From: Pectobacterium punjabense
GTDB taxonomy: Bacteria > Pseudomonadota > Gammaproteobacteria > Enterobacterales > Enterobacteriaceae
Length of the DNA: 64,000 bases
Assembly (NCBI RefSeq): GCF_012427845.1
Contig: NZ_CP038498.1
Coordinates: 4,588,001 to 4,652,000 of the forward strand
Direction: 5' to 3'
Shown here: in pieces, positions 1 to 9,138 of the stretch
Numbering within the stretch: position 1 is the stretch's first letter
Layout: every line of letters begins with the position of its first letter
Translations under genes and position numbers: made by a program
Notes under the pieces: generated by a model
Told to the model about the DNA's origin: nothing
Databases searched by the model: none
Seen by the model: only the letters and a program-made list of their open reading frames with translations

Positions 1-1
1 A

Positions 2-505
2 CAGGGTCGCGGTTTCGCGGTCGTCGCCAGCGAGGTACGTTCTCTGGCACAACGCAGTGCCACAGCGGCGAAAGAGATCAAAGAATTGATTGATGATTCA
101 GTGAATAAGGTACAGGAAGGGATGCAACTGGTCGATTCTGCCGAAGCGACGATGAATACTCTGACCGGCCATGTCTCTGACGTCAATGCCATCATTGCCG
201 AGATTTCTCAGGCAAGTCAGGAACAAAGCGACGGTATCAGCCAGATTAATATTGCCGTTGGACAAATTGATACCACCACGCAGCAAAATGCCGCGCTGGT
301 AGAAGAGTCGGCTGCGGCAGCACTATCATTACAATCTCAGGCCACGACGCTAACGCAAACGGTCAGTGCCTTTAAACTGACGTCACAGGCTACGGTAGGG
401 CGGCGATCTTTGGCACCAGAATTGGCCCTTGAAACAGCAGGCAAGCTAGCCCACCAGGCTTTAGCAAAACCCAAGAATGATTCACAGGACTGGACGTCGT
501 TCTAA
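2..505 (+). CDS. Methyl-accepting chemotaxis protein, C-terminal part (partial)
   Basis: The reading frame is open from base 2 to the stop at 503-505, and the gene begins outside the window. The first codons encode the highly conserved chemoreceptor hairpin tip region ([19 protein letters not shown]), followed by the descending coiled coil of the MA signalling domain with the usual ISQASQEQSDGISQIN and TTQQNAALVEESAAAA segments. The protein ends in DWTSF, which resembles the C-terminal pentapeptide NWETF that tethers CheR/CheB in high-abundance receptors. The sensory domain is not in the window, so the ligand cannot be guessed. Two other full chemoreceptors (35957-37849 and 49021-50982) share this signalling core. 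Confidence 0.93.
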   Translation, partial: QGRGFAVVASEVRSLAQRSATAAKEIKELIDDSVNKVQEGMQLVDSAEATMNTLTGHVSDVNAIIAEISQASQEQSDGISQINIAVGQIDTTTQQNAALVEESAAAALSLQSQATTLTQTVSAFKLTSQATVGRRSLAPELALETAGKLAHQALAKPKNDSQDWTSF

Positions 506-514
506 TATATCGCA

Positions 515-532
515 GGGCCACAGCAGTGGCCC
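515..532. terminator. Hairpin after the chemoreceptor gene
   Basis: The sequence shows GGGCCAC-AGCA-GTGGCCC, a perfect 7-bp GC-rich stem with a 4-nt loop, ten bases after the stop codon. There is no clean U-tract after it, so termination is inferred from position and stem strength. Confidence 0.5.
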
Positions 533-691
533 AATCATTGACGATTTCCTGACCGTTGAATTTTTCCAACGCTAATGTTTTCATAACCGCCTGATTCCGA
601 ATAAACAGCGAAGCTTTAATAGGGAACCACTCTTCTCCACACCATTTCCAGAGCATCTTCACTCGTGGCAAAACAGGGAAAATAAACCGAC

Positions 692-1249
692 ATGCGTTAT
701 CTCGTTCTCCCCCTCATTCTTCTTGCCTTAACAGGCTGCCAGGCGTTAACCACCTTCGATAAATACGCCACGCTGCGTCTTTACGAAGTCTATGAAGCCG
801 AGAATCTTTCTGCCTGTGATTACAAACCGCAGTTTCGTGACTGTACTGTGGATAAGCGATCTTTTAACGTCAGGATTACTGACGATAAGAGCAAAATTGC
901 GTTAGTGGTAGGAAAGCGCTATGCCTATTTCGGCTTCACGCGTGATGATTTTTCACGCCAGACGCAGCCGCTGCGTGACTTCCTGATCTGGGCAGAAAAT
1001 CCGAACGCACAAGATAAACAGATCAAGCAACTACGTAAGGCCGGAAACGTTGGCGGAAGTTTGTTTTACAACACGGAGGTGGAATATCAGTTCGATTATC
1101 TGCACACGCGTGCCGATGTTCCGTTGCTCGTCGTTAAACCTCATGAAAATGCAAATTCTTACGGCCTGACCGTCGAAGAAGTGAAAAATCTGCTATCAGT
1201 GATGGATGCCTGGTATGCCGGCACGTTCTCGGGAAAACAACTGACGTAA
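692..1249 (+). CDS. Hypothetical lipoprotein
   Basis: A 185-residue protein with a short hydrophobic signal ending in a lipobox (LTGC, Cys16), so it is probably a periplasm-facing lipoprotein. I do not recognise a family in the mature part. It has a Cys pair near residues 47 and 55 of the precursor, is rich in charged and aromatic residues, and has no obvious membrane helix after the signal. The start is ATG with an AGGGAAAA ribosome-binding site. It converges on another small lipoprotein gene on the other strand (1297-1842), with 47 bases between their stops. Function unknown. Confidence 0.75.
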   Translation: MRYLVLPLILLALTGCQALTTFDKYATLRLYEVYEAENLSACDYKPQFRDCTVDKRSFNVRITDDKSKIALVVGKRYAYFGFTRDDFSRQTQPLRDFLIWAENPNAQDKQIKQLRKAGNVGGSLFYNTEVEYQFDYLHTRADVPLLVVKPHENANSYGLTVEEVKNLLSVMDAWYAGTFSGKQLT

Positions 1250-1296
1250 ACGCAGTAAAGACGGCCAGACAAGTTTACGTCTGGCCGAGTATTTCA

Positions 1297-1842
1297 TTAA
1301 AACTTCTGCATTCTGGAAGAGAACTGGCCGCAGTTTTTCAGCATCAAATCTTTGACTGGCCTGCGATCGTAGTAGCCTTTTTCCGTCTTGAACACTTCGT
1401 AGACTTCAATGCGGCGTGGCGAATAAGCATCAACAAATTTACCAGTAACATAATAGTAATTCCCCACCACGGGCTTAAAAGTCACGGTACTAAATCCGCC
1501 ATTCGCAGCAATCATTCTGACTGCAATATTGTGCTGTGCGCTGACCCAGAATTCACGAATCATTGTTGGCGTTTCAGGAATAGCCGGGAAGCCGAGCTCT
1601 TTATTATTGAGCTTAGTTTGGAACCCAAATGCATTATTGGTGTAGCCATTTTCTGGCGCATCAATATTAATGCATCTATCGGTCGTCGGATAAACACGAA
1701 TATAGTCGAGATTGCGATTATCGAATGTGACCCCTACGCGCTCAGCACCCTGATCATCTTCCAGCTTATGACTATAGGTCGCAACCGAACATCCGCTAAG
1801 TAATAACGCACCCATTCCTATCAGGAGAATTTTCCCAAACAT
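1297..1842 (-). CDS. Hypothetical lipoprotein
   Basis: About 181 residues with a typical lipoprotein signal: hydrophobic run and lipobox LLSGC around residue 18. An upstream ATG at 1848 is possible, but it directly abuts the AAGGG ribosome-binding site; the ATG at 1842 has a 6-nt spacing and is preferred. The mature part has no family I recognise. Motifs seen are a central Cys (RCINIDAPENG) and a C-terminal KNCGQ that might pair with it. It is followed by a convergent lipoprotein gene. Function unknown. Confidence 0.72.
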   Translation of the reverse strand: MFGKILLIGMGALLLSGCSVATYSHKLEDDQGAERVGVTFDNRNLDYIRVYPTTDRCINIDAPENGYTNNAFGFQTKLNNKELGFPAIPETPTMIREFWVSAQHNIAVRMIAANGGFSTVTFKPVVGNYYYVTGKFVDAYSPRRIEVYEVFKTEKGYYDRRPVKDLMLKNCGQFSSRMQKF

Positions 1843-2047
1843 AACCATCCCTTACCTTTATAAAATCAGAACGTCCTGATTATTTTTCGCCGTTTTTTCT
1901 TCGAGAATTTATGTTGTATTACCTCACCTTAAACCCTCCTGAAGAGAGGGCTGTTGGCGAATTGGCCTGTCGTTCTTCGCCAAAGCTCCCTCAGGCGTCG
2001 TGTGGATCACGCCTGAGGGCAAGGGATTTGGACGTAGTGCAGGCGGA

Positions 2048-3262
2048 TCACTCTGCCTTCTTATTTTCCACGTCCTGGCTTTCCCCCCTTCGCTCCGTTG
2101 CCGTCTTGCTATCCAAAGGCTGACTCGCCGTCGCATCAGCGCCTTCTGGATTCACTGTACTCGCATACAGGCGACCCTCTTCGATAAAGTCTTCATCAAT
2201 ACCTTCAATATTTTCCTGATTATCGCGGCCAGACAGAATGTTCCAGCAGGCGATGAACAGCGCAGCAATGAGCGGACCAATCACAAAACCGTTAATACCG
2301 TAGATTTCCATGCCGCCCAGCGTGGCGATCAGAATCAGGTAATCCGGCATTTTTGTGTCTTTCCCCACCAGCAGCGGACGCAGAATGTTATCCACCAGCC
2401 CAATCACCAGCACAAAGAATGCGACGATGAAGATGGCCTGCCAGAGCATATTTGTAGCGAACAGGAAGACGGCGGCAGGTACCCAGATAATCGCCGAACC
2501 CACAGCGGGGATCAACGACAGGAACGCCATCAGCGAGCCCCATAACAAGCTACCTTCTATCCCCGCGATAGAGAACGCAATGCCGCCCAGCGTTCCCTGC
2601 ACAATCGCCACGACGGCTGTACCTTTCACCGTCGCCCGCGATACGGCAGCAAATTTCACCAGCAGGTGATGTTTAACGTGGGTGGAAAGCGGCAACGATT
2701 CCAGAATCAGGTTCACCAGATAGGAACCATCTTTCAGAAGGAAAAAGAGCAGGTAGAGCATCACCCCAAAGCCAATGAAGAAGGTGAATGTCCCTTTGCC
2801 GATCAGGAGCACGCTCCCTGCCAAATATTGCCCCCCTTTCAGCGCCACCTGAGAAAGCTCTTGCTGTATTTTGGCAGCGTTATCCAGATTGTGTTCCGTC
2901 AGGAAATGGCGTGCCCATTTGGGCAGATGCTGAAGCAGCTCCGCTAACACCACCGGAAATTGGGTATTACTGTCCTGCAATCGGGTGTAAACCCCGTTAA
3001 TCTCAACCACCAGCGAGGAAACAATGATCCCCAATGGAATGAAGACGATCAGGAAGATAATCAGAACGGTCAGCAGCGAAGCGATGCCGTTGCGATCGTT
3101 CAATTTTTGCCGAATCTTGCTTTTCAGCGGATGGAAGATAATGGCCAACACTGCCGCCCATAAAATGGCGGAATAATACGGCGCCAGTATGTCAAAAAAC
3201 GCCAGTGTGACGGCAAATAGGATCAGGATGAAGAATCCCTTCGTAAGCCCTTTAATATTCAC
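2048..3262 (-). CDS. AI-2E family transporter (PerM/YdiK-like permease)
   Basis: An integral membrane protein of about 404 residues with a cluster of helices at the N-terminus, a soluble stretch (about residues 110-150), and a C-terminal bundle containing the family-typical segments SLIPAVGSAIIWVPAA and GGMEIYGINGFVIGPLIAALF. The family includes proteins once proposed as autoinducer-2 exporters and others acting as Na+/H+ or general exporters; the substrate here cannot be told. A polar tail of about 60 residues (EDFIEEGR onward) follows the last helix. I chose the GTG at 3262 because AAGGGGAAA lies a few bases upstream; an ATG at 3322 would add 20 residues without a good ribosome-binding site. 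Confidence 0.85.
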   Translation of the reverse strand: MNIKGLTKGFFILILFAVTLAFFDILAPYYSAILWAAVLAIIFHPLKSKIRQKLNDRNGIASLLTVLIIFLIVFIPLGIIVSSLVVEINGVYTRLQDSNTQFPVVLAELLQHLPKWARHFLTEHNLDNAAKIQQELSQVALKGGQYLAGSVLLIGKGTFTFFIGFGVMLYLLFFLLKDGSYLVNLILESLPLSTHVKHHLLVKFAAVSRATVKGTAVVAIVQGTLGGIAFSIAGIEGSLLWGSLMAFLSLIPAVGSAIIWVPAAVFLFATNMLWQAIFIVAFFVLVIGLVDNILRPLLVGKDTKMPDYLILIATLGGMEIYGINGFVIGPLIAALFIACWNILSGRDNQENIEGIDEDFIEEGRLYASTVNPEGADATASQPLDSKTATERRGESQDVENKKAE

Positions 3263-3355
3263 AACGATTTCCCCTTCGTTCAATCTATCCCCGAAATATA
3301 GAACGAAGTAGGACGTTTGCAATACAGGAAAAAGCGCATAGTGCTGAGGAAATGG

Positions 3356-3856
3356 CTATGCACGTGCCTCATGCGTTGCAATAAAGTCATTTTTTAACTG
3401 ACTATACACTGCGGCATCGTTGCCACATGCCAGCGCCGCGGCACGCTTTACTGCCGCGTATTCCGCACACACGGAAGGATTAGCTCGCAGGTAATCACGA
3501 AAAGCCAGGTGCCGCTGAACATGCTCGTCACCCACCACAAAAGCGTGAAGATGATGAGTACGCGCCTCGCCGCCCTTGGTGTAGTAACGGCGTCCCGCCA
3601 TGCCATTTTCGCCGCGCGGATGATAGCCCAAATCTATCATGGCGCAATCTAGCCTGTCCAACTCGGACAGCGAAACCACTTCCAACAACATATCAATCAC
3701 CGGTTTAGCGGGTAGCTCTGGTACGGCCGTACTGCCGATGTGATGCACTCTCACCGCAACCGCGCCGAGCGCCTGCGTTAGCGCTCTCGCCTCTGTTGCG
3801 TAATTCGTCACCCAATATGGATCGTAATCCACCACGGCTATTGTTCGTCTGCCCAT
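3356..3856 (-). CDS. GrpB family protein (UPF0157, nucleotidyltransferase-like fold)
   Basis: A 166-residue protein with the GrpB/UPF0157 signature: the HHIGSTAVPELPAKPVIDML block (residues about 38-57) with the nucleotidyltransferase-type GS and paired acidic residues, and the conserved RTHHLHAFV block (about 99-107) with Arg and His residues. The same fold occurs at the C-terminus of some dephospho-CoA kinases. Members are mostly uncharacterised. The start is ATG with GGGGA seven bases upstream. It stands alone between the AI-2E family gene and lldD, in the same orientation. Confidence 0.85.
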   Translation of the reverse strand: MGRRTIAVVDYDPYWVTNYATEARALTQALGAVAVRVHHIGSTAVPELPAKPVIDMLLEVVSLSELDRLDCAMIDLGYHPRGENGMAGRRYYTKGGEARTHHLHAFVVGDEHVQRHLAFRDYLRANPSVCAEYAAVKRAAALACGNDAAVYSQLKNDFIATHEARA

Positions 3857-3985
3857 TCACGTATCCCCAACACAGTCTTATTGCATACAGGTTATAACGT
3901 TTAGGGGAAGGATCAAAAGCCATCAGGAAACGCGGCGAGAGGATGATTCCTACCGCCTGATTAGCGCTTACAGACCATTCAATCG

Positions 3986-5128
3986 CTACCGGGTCGCCTG
4001 CACCAACGAATCGGCGGTAATGTCGGCAATGGATTTGGCACCCGTGAGCGTCATCGCCACTCGCATCTCTTTTTCGATCAGGTTCAGCAAGTTAACCACA
4101 CCCGCTTCACCCGCCGCAGCCAGTGCGTAAACAAACGCACGTCCGAGCATCACACCATCCGCGCCCAGCGCAATCATGCGCACCACGTCCAGACCGGTGC
4201 GAATACCGGAATCCGCCAGAATGGTGATATCGCCTTTCACCGCGTCGGCTATCGCTGGCAGTGCACGTGCCGTTGACAGCACGCCATCCAACTGACGACC
4301 GCCATGATTGGAAACCACAATCCCGTCTGCGCCGAACCTCACCGCTTCCTTGGCATCTTCTGGATCGAGGATACCTTTGATGATCATCGGCCCTTTCCAC
4401 AACTCGCGAATCCACGCCAAATCCTGCCACGAAATAGAGGGATCGAAATTCTCCGCCAGCCAGCCGATATAGTTTTCCAGCGTCGTCGGCGTGCCGCGAT
4501 AGGCAGAAACATTCCCCAAATCGTGCGGCTTACCATGCAGCCCGACATCCCACGCCCACTGTGGATGAGTAACCGCCTGTAAAATACGCCGTGTCGCCGC
4601 ATTCGGACCACTCATGCCAGAATGCGCATCACGATAGCGCGCACCCGGAGTCGGCATATCCACGGTAAATACCAGCGTCTTCACCCCCGCCGCCTGTGCA
4701 CGCTCCAGCGCATTACGCATAAAACCACGATCTTTTAGCACGTAGAGTTGGAACCACATCGGGCGATCGATGGCGGGAGCCACTTCCTCAATCGGGCAGA
4801 CTGAAACGGTAGATAAGGTAAACGGAATCCCTTTCTGTGCTGCCGCTCGAGCAGCCTGTACTTCGCCGCGTCTGGCATACATACCGGTCAGGCCAACGGG
4901 TGCGAGCACCACCGGCATCGCCAGCTTTTCACCGAACAACTGCGTCTCCAGACTCAGGTCAGACATATTTTTCAGGATGCGCTGGCGCAGCGCGATATCT
5001 GCCAGATCGGCAGTATTGCGCCTGAGCGTGTGCTCGTTGTATGCCCCGCCGTCAATATAGTGAAAAAGAAACGGTGGCAGCCTACGTTGCGCTGCCGCTC
5101 GGTAGTCCGTTGAAGCAGAGATGATCAT
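3986..5128 (-). CDS. lldD: L-lactate dehydrogenase (FMN-dependent, quinone-linked)
   Basis: A 380-residue alpha-hydroxy-acid oxidase family enzyme, close along its full length to E. coli LldD, which oxidises L-lactate to pyruvate and passes electrons to the membrane quinone pool. Visible hallmarks are the N-terminal [15 protein letters not shown], the flavin/substrate stretch [18 protein letters not shown] and the active-site motif [10 protein letters not shown] with the catalytic His and substrate-binding Arg. It lacks the short C-terminal tail of the E. coli protein (396 aa). No lldP permease or lldR regulator flanks it. Instead it lies downstream of aldA in the same orientation, which suggests a lactaldehyde-lactate-pyruvate route. 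Confidence 0.95.
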   Translation of the reverse strand: MIISASTDYRAAAQRRLPPFLFHYIDGGAYNEHTLRRNTADLADIALRQRILKNMSDLSLETQLFGEKLAMPVVLAPVGLTGMYARRGEVQAARAAAQKGIPFTLSTVSVCPIEEVAPAIDRPMWFQLYVLKDRGFMRNALERAQAAGVKTLVFTVDMPTPGARYRDAHSGMSGPNAATRRILQAVTHPQWAWDVGLHGKPHDLGNVSAYRGTPTTLENYIGWLAENFDPSISWQDLAWIRELWKGPMIIKGILDPEDAKEAVRFGADGIVVSNHGGRQLDGVLSTARALPAIADAVKGDITILADSGIRTGLDVVRMIALGADGVMLGRAFVYALAAAGEAGVVNLLNLIEKEMRVAMTLTGAKSIADITADSLVQATR

Positions 5129-5339
5129 CGTCCTTTCCCATCCTTCTTCTTGTTGGTGCCATTATTGCGGTCAGTAATAACCGTTACTGGAACGGCTTTT
5201 AGTGAAATTGATGCTGTGCGCGTAAGCCCGTTTTTAGGGGAAACACAGGGGGAGGTTTCCACAGGGACACCTCACCCCTGTGGTCACCCCGTGTATCTCG
5301 ATGCTTAAACGATCGGCATGACTTTAGTAAAATTACCTG

Positions 5340-6779
5340 TTAATGAAATTGCAGGTACGCGACATGCGTTTGCAGGTATTCCTGCAAGCCGTGTTTGCCG
5401 TCCGCACCACCTACACCGGATTTACGCCAGCCCGCATGGAAGCCCTGCATCGCCTCGAAGTTTTCACGGTTAATGTAAGTTTCGCCGAACTTCAGCCCTT
5501 TCAGCGCTTTCATCGCGGTATTGATGTTTTGAGTATAGATCGACGATGTCAGGCCGTATTCGCTGTCGTTCGCCATTGCAATCGCGTCTTCCAACGTGTC
5601 GAAGGTCGCTACCGGCAGCACCGGACCAAACACTTCTTCGTGCATGATTGGCATCTCTTGCGTCACGTTCACCAGCAGCGTCGGTGGATAGAAATAGCCC
5701 GTACCGCTTTCACGCTTGCCGCCAAGCAGCACTTTCGCGCCCTGCGATACCGCTTTCGCTACTTTGTCTTCCACACGCTGTAGCGCCGCTGCGCTGATCA
5801 GTGGCCCCATATCCAGCGCTTTTTTCTCCGCCGTATTGCCGAAGGTCACCTGCTCCATCGCGGCTTTAATACGCGTGATAAAGTCGTCGTAAATGCCTTT
5901 CTGCACGTACACACGCTCGGCGCAGTTACACACCTGCCCGCTGTTAATCACGCGAGAACTGACAATCGCTTTGACGGCCAGATCGAGATCGGCGTCGTCC
6001 ATCACGATGGCAGGCGCTTTGCCGCCCAGCTCCAGCGACACTTTGGTCACGTTCTGCGCCGCCGCCGTCATGGTGGCAATCCCCGCCGCCACACTGCCAG
6101 TCAAACTGACCATGCCCACTTTCGGGTTAGCGGCCAGCTCTTGCCCGACCGTCGGGCCGTAGCCGGTAACGAAATTGATGACGCCTTTCGGCAGGCCAAT
6201 CTTGTGAATGATTTCGGCAAAAATCACCGCATTATTCGGTGTGATCTCACTCGGTTTGATAACGATGGTGTTGCCGGTGATCAGCGCTGGCGCTGCCTTA
6301 CGCGCAATCAGGAAGAAAGGAAAGTTCCACGGCAGAATACCGGTCGTGACGCCAATCGCTTTGCGGAAGACGAAAATATTCTCATTCGGGCGGTCGCTCT
6401 GAATGATTTCGCCTTCATAACGGCGCGCCCACTCTGCCATGTAGTCCAGATAGTCAGCGGTGAACAGCACTTCCGTCTGCGCCAGACCGTGGGTTTTACC
6501 GCCTTCCGCAATAATGGTATCGGTCAGTTCGGCTGCGCGTTCGCGAATACCGGCAGCTATTTTGTGTAACCAGACGCCGCGCTCAACCGCGGGCAGTGCT
6601 TCCCAGCCCGGCTGTGCGGCTTCTGCTGCATCAATCGCTCTTTTTGCATCGTCAGCGGAGCCTTCCGGGATCTGCGAAATGACCTGTTCTGTGGCCGGGT
6701 TCACCACATCAATCCACTTCCCGCTTCTGTTTTCAACAAACTCACCGTTGATGTACATACGTTTCTGGGTGGTGCTCAT
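5340..6779 (-). CDS. aldA: Aldehyde dehydrogenase A (lactaldehyde dehydrogenase)
   Basis: A 479-residue NAD-dependent aldehyde dehydrogenase strongly resembling E. coli AldA, which oxidises L-lactaldehyde (from fucose or rhamnose) and glycolaldehyde. It shows the oxyanion/NAD segment ILPWNFPFFLIARK, the catalytic Glu motif LELGGKAP and the catalytic Cys in NSGQVCNCAERV, plus the E. coli-like C-terminus INRENFEAMQGFHAGWRKSG. I chose the ATG at 6779 because TTTGGAG lies 9 bases upstream; a TTG at 6794 would remove that site from the leader. lldD follows 211 bp downstream in the same direction; its product uses the L-lactate AldA makes. Confidence 0.93.
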   Translation of the reverse strand: MSTTQKRMYINGEFVENRSGKWIDVVNPATEQVISQIPEGSADDAKRAIDAAEAAQPGWEALPAVERGVWLHKIAAGIRERAAELTDTIIAEGGKTHGLAQTEVLFTADYLDYMAEWARRYEGEIIQSDRPNENIFVFRKAIGVTTGILPWNFPFFLIARKAAPALITGNTIVIKPSEITPNNAVIFAEIIHKIGLPKGVINFVTGYGPTVGQELAANPKVGMVSLTGSVAAGIATMTAAAQNVTKVSLELGGKAPAIVMDDADLDLAVKAIVSSRVINSGQVCNCAERVYVQKGIYDDFITRIKAAMEQVTFGNTAEKKALDMGPLISAAALQRVEDKVAKAVSQGAKVLLGGKRESGTGYFYPPTLLVNVTQEMPIMHEEVFGPVLPVATFDTLEDAIAMANDSEYGLTSSIYTQNINTAMKALKGLKFGETYINRENFEAMQGFHAGWRKSGVGGADGKHGLQEYLQTHVAYLQFH

Positions 6780-7048
6780 GTCAGGCATCTCCAAAGTGAT
6801 ATACGAGTTGTTAAAAAAACACGTCTTTTTTGTGAAGTTTTGCCATGCTGCGCGTTCTGCGCCGCATTTACCTTTTCATGGCTGCCATCTCAGTCTAGCA
6901 AGTGGCAAAAAAGTCATGATGAGAACGTCTGACGTAACACTTTTGCAAAGTAACGGATAACACAGAGAAATAACGGCAGTGTGGGGATGCAGAGGGAGTG
7001 GCAGACGCCGCATTCATCTACGGCGCCTGTCTTTAAAGCAGGGAAATC

Positions 7049-7978
7049 TTACGGTTCGTCGCTTTCCGCGATCTCTTCCGTCACTTTCCATTTACCGCCC
7101 ACCAGCTCGCGAACGGTGACTACCGTCGCCTGCCTCTCTTCAGAATAGGCTTCCGTGGTTTCGACAATCAGGACAGGCTTATTATTGACCACCTTGTAGG
7201 TAAACGACTGGAACCAGCAGCAGCTGCTTTTGGCAACCGTCGTGATAGTCTTACTTTTCTCATCGATATCGAACAGGCTGAGGTCGGAACTGGCTAACTC
7301 GGTCAGCGGTGCATTCAGGGTGAACTGCTGCTTTTCCACATCAAACAGGTACACATCGTAAGACGATCCGCCAGAAGCCTCGTTAATGCCCGTGCGCAGC
7401 ATGATATCCGCATGATGATCGAAGTTAGCGTCATCAATTACCAGCCCGCGATGGTTCTCACCGTCGACGTCGACCCGATTCGCCGTCACCTCGCTCTTCG
7501 TGTTCAGTTCGATAAACATATTTTCCATCGTGATACGCTGGAACAGGTCACCACGCCCTTTCTTAAAAATATCCAGCGTGCCGGAGCCTTCACAGGTTGA
7601 ATAAGAGGAATCAAGATGGCACGTTGCCACGCTGAGAACGAAGTCCCACTGGTCTGATGCCTGCGTAATCAGGGAGATATTTTCACTACCGGAAAGTGCC
7701 TGAATACGGGAAATCATCTCATTCTCCAGACAAACGTCATCCTTACAGCGGTCACGCTCGAGCAGCCACGTGTGCTGCTCCTGACGCACCTGCGCGCTGT
7801 CTGCCTTTTTTACATAACCCTGATTCGCCTGGTTTAATACCGCATCGAACTGCTGTAAGCGGCTGCTGGCGCAAATCCTTTTCTCGGCGTCTGTGCTGGC
7901 CTTGCTGCAATCCATCGCCCAGACGGACGAGGTGAAAAAGAACAGCAGGGATGAAACGGCCAGAAATAAATAACGCAT
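7049..7978 (-). CDS. LprI-like (DUF1311) secreted protein
   Basis: A 309-residue protein with a clear cleavable signal peptide (SSVWA-MDC). The mature N-terminus matches the LprI-type module: CSKASTDAEKRICASSRLQQFDAVLN, a helical middle, and HTWLLERDRCKDDVCLENEM with paired cysteines, about 80 residues in all. In Mycobacterium, LprI inhibits lysozyme; in enterobacteria the module occurs in proteins of unknown role. The rest (about residues 105-309) has no family I recognise but resembles a beta-rich domain with a CCWFQSF motif. It starts at ATG with AAGGAG 8 bases upstream. Likely periplasmic. Confidence 0.75.
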   Translation of the reverse strand: MRYLFLAVSSLLFFFTSSVWAMDCSKASTDAEKRICASSRLQQFDAVLNQANQGYVKKADSAQVRQEQHTWLLERDRCKDDVCLENEMISRIQALSGSENISLITQASDQWDFVLSVATCHLDSSYSTCEGSGTLDIFKKGRGDLFQRITMENMFIELNTKSEVTANRVDVDGENHRGLVIDDANFDHHADIMLRTGINEASGGSSYDVYLFDVEKQQFTLNAPLTELASSDLSLFDIDEKSKTITTVAKSSCCWFQSFTYKVVNNKPVLIVETTEAYSEERQATVVTVRELVGGKWKVTEEIAESDEP

Positions 7979-8043
7979 GACGTATCGCTCCTTGAATACA
8001 GATAAAAATCTAACAGATTGATAAAAATGGGTAATAGCGATTG

Positions 8044-9138
8044 TTAGCCACCCTTTCCCATCTTTTTAAGAAAGCGCTGCTGCTCAACTAAAATTGCTTT
8101 CAGCGTAATGCACTGATACTCAATGCCGTAACGTGGGGCAACGTCCGCAATAATTTTCGATAGCGCGGGATAGTGTCGGTGATTCCAGTTGGGGAAAAGA
8201 TGGTGGGTCAGGTGCATATTGAGCTGCCCTAGCCAATAGCCAAGCCAGGCGGGACGAGTAGACCAATCGACCGTGGTGGAAAAGACATGCTGATAGCGGC
8301 CGTGCCTGAATAGTCCATCTTCCGGTGCCTGATAGAACGTCCCTTTTGCCCAATGTGACCCCAGAATCAGCACGACAAAAATCAGCGACGACAGCATCTG
8401 GCTCAGCAAATAAACCAGCAGCAGTGAGCCGAAGCCGATCGGCATCGGCGACAACAGCCAGTAAGGGATCGCCAGCGCTAACAAAGCATGCAGCGCTTTT
8501 GATAATAGAAACACGCTCCAACCTTTAACGCCCTGAAGCGTCATATTGCGCGTCACCTGCGTTTTCCCCGCACGATCGATCCAGTCAAAAAACCAGATAA
8601 TGCAGGGGAAGGTCAACGACGCCACCATCGGCCAGTAATAGCGCTGGGCACGCATAAAAAAGCGAAACCGATGGTAGGGTGACTGCCGTAAGACACCGTT
8701 TTCTTCGATATCCAGATCGTAGTGCTGCACATTCACGTGTGCATGATGGAAAATCACATGCCGCACGCGCCAGCAGTCAGAATCCATACCAAGTGGAATA
8801 CTCACCACGATATTGAGCAGGCGATTCGCCCACGGTTGGCGGAAAAAGACGTTATGCGAGGCGTCATGCACCACGTTCACCGCCAGAAACATCGCGGTAA
8901 AAATAAAGACAAAATAGCAGCCAGCAAAACCCCATAGCGTTGTCTGCTGGAGGCTAAAACCATAAAACGTCAGGCTCAGCGCCACCAGAAACAGCATCTT
9001 GCCGATAAACCCCGCATTGGCAAAACGGTGATCGCCCGTCTCTGCCAGATACGCATTTGCGGCCTTCATCAGCGCCCGATGCAACGCCAAATCGCGACCT
9101 TGTTCATAGCGGAGTGGCTTCAGCGGTGCGGGCATCAT
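8044..9138 (-). CDS. Membrane fatty acid desaturase (paralogue 1)
   Basis: A 364-residue di-iron membrane desaturase, the last gene of an eight-gene operon. The three histidine boxes are intact: HDASH (residues 91-95), HVIFHH (127-132) and HLTHH (309-313). Hydrophobic helices flank them, as expected for an acyl-lipid or acyl-CoA desaturase of the DesA3/linoleoyl-CoA type. No cytochrome b5 or ferredoxin domain is fused, so the electron donor must come from elsewhere. It is clearly paralogous to the gene just upstream (9138-10274; shared HYDLD-EENGV and GKT blocks). Its ATG overlaps the upstream stop by one base, with GGGAGGA as ribosome-binding site; an ATG at 9135 is equally possible. Confidence 0.9.
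   Translation of the reverse strand: MMPAPLKPLRYEQGRDLALHRALMKAANAYLAETGDHRFANAGFIGKMLFLVALSLTFYGFSLQQTTLWGFAGCYFVFIFTAMFLAVNVVHDASHNVFFRQPWANRLLNIVVSIPLGMDSDCWRVRHVIFHHAHVNVQHYDLDIEENGVLRQSPYHRFRFFMRAQRYYWPMVASLTFPCIIWFFDWIDRAGKTQVTRNMTLQGVKGWSVFLLSKALHALLALAIPYWLLSPMPIGFGSLLLVYLLSQMLSSLIFVVLILGSHWAKGTFYQAPEDGLFRHGRYQHVFSTTVDWSTRPAWLGYWLGQLNMHLTHHLFPNWNHRHYPALSKIIADVAPRYGIEYQCITLKAILVEQQRFLKKMGKGG

Noticed and set aside
390..671. Minus-strand reading frame of 93 codons over the chemoreceptor 3' end and the following gap
   Set aside because: A third of it is antisense to the chemoreceptor gene and spans its terminator hairpin; no ribosome-binding site or family resemblance.
1911..2136. Small frames on both strands downstream of the AI-2E family gene
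   Set aside because: Mutually antisense, partly over the AI-2E gene end, with no ribosome-binding site; the region 1849-2047 is treated as intergenic.
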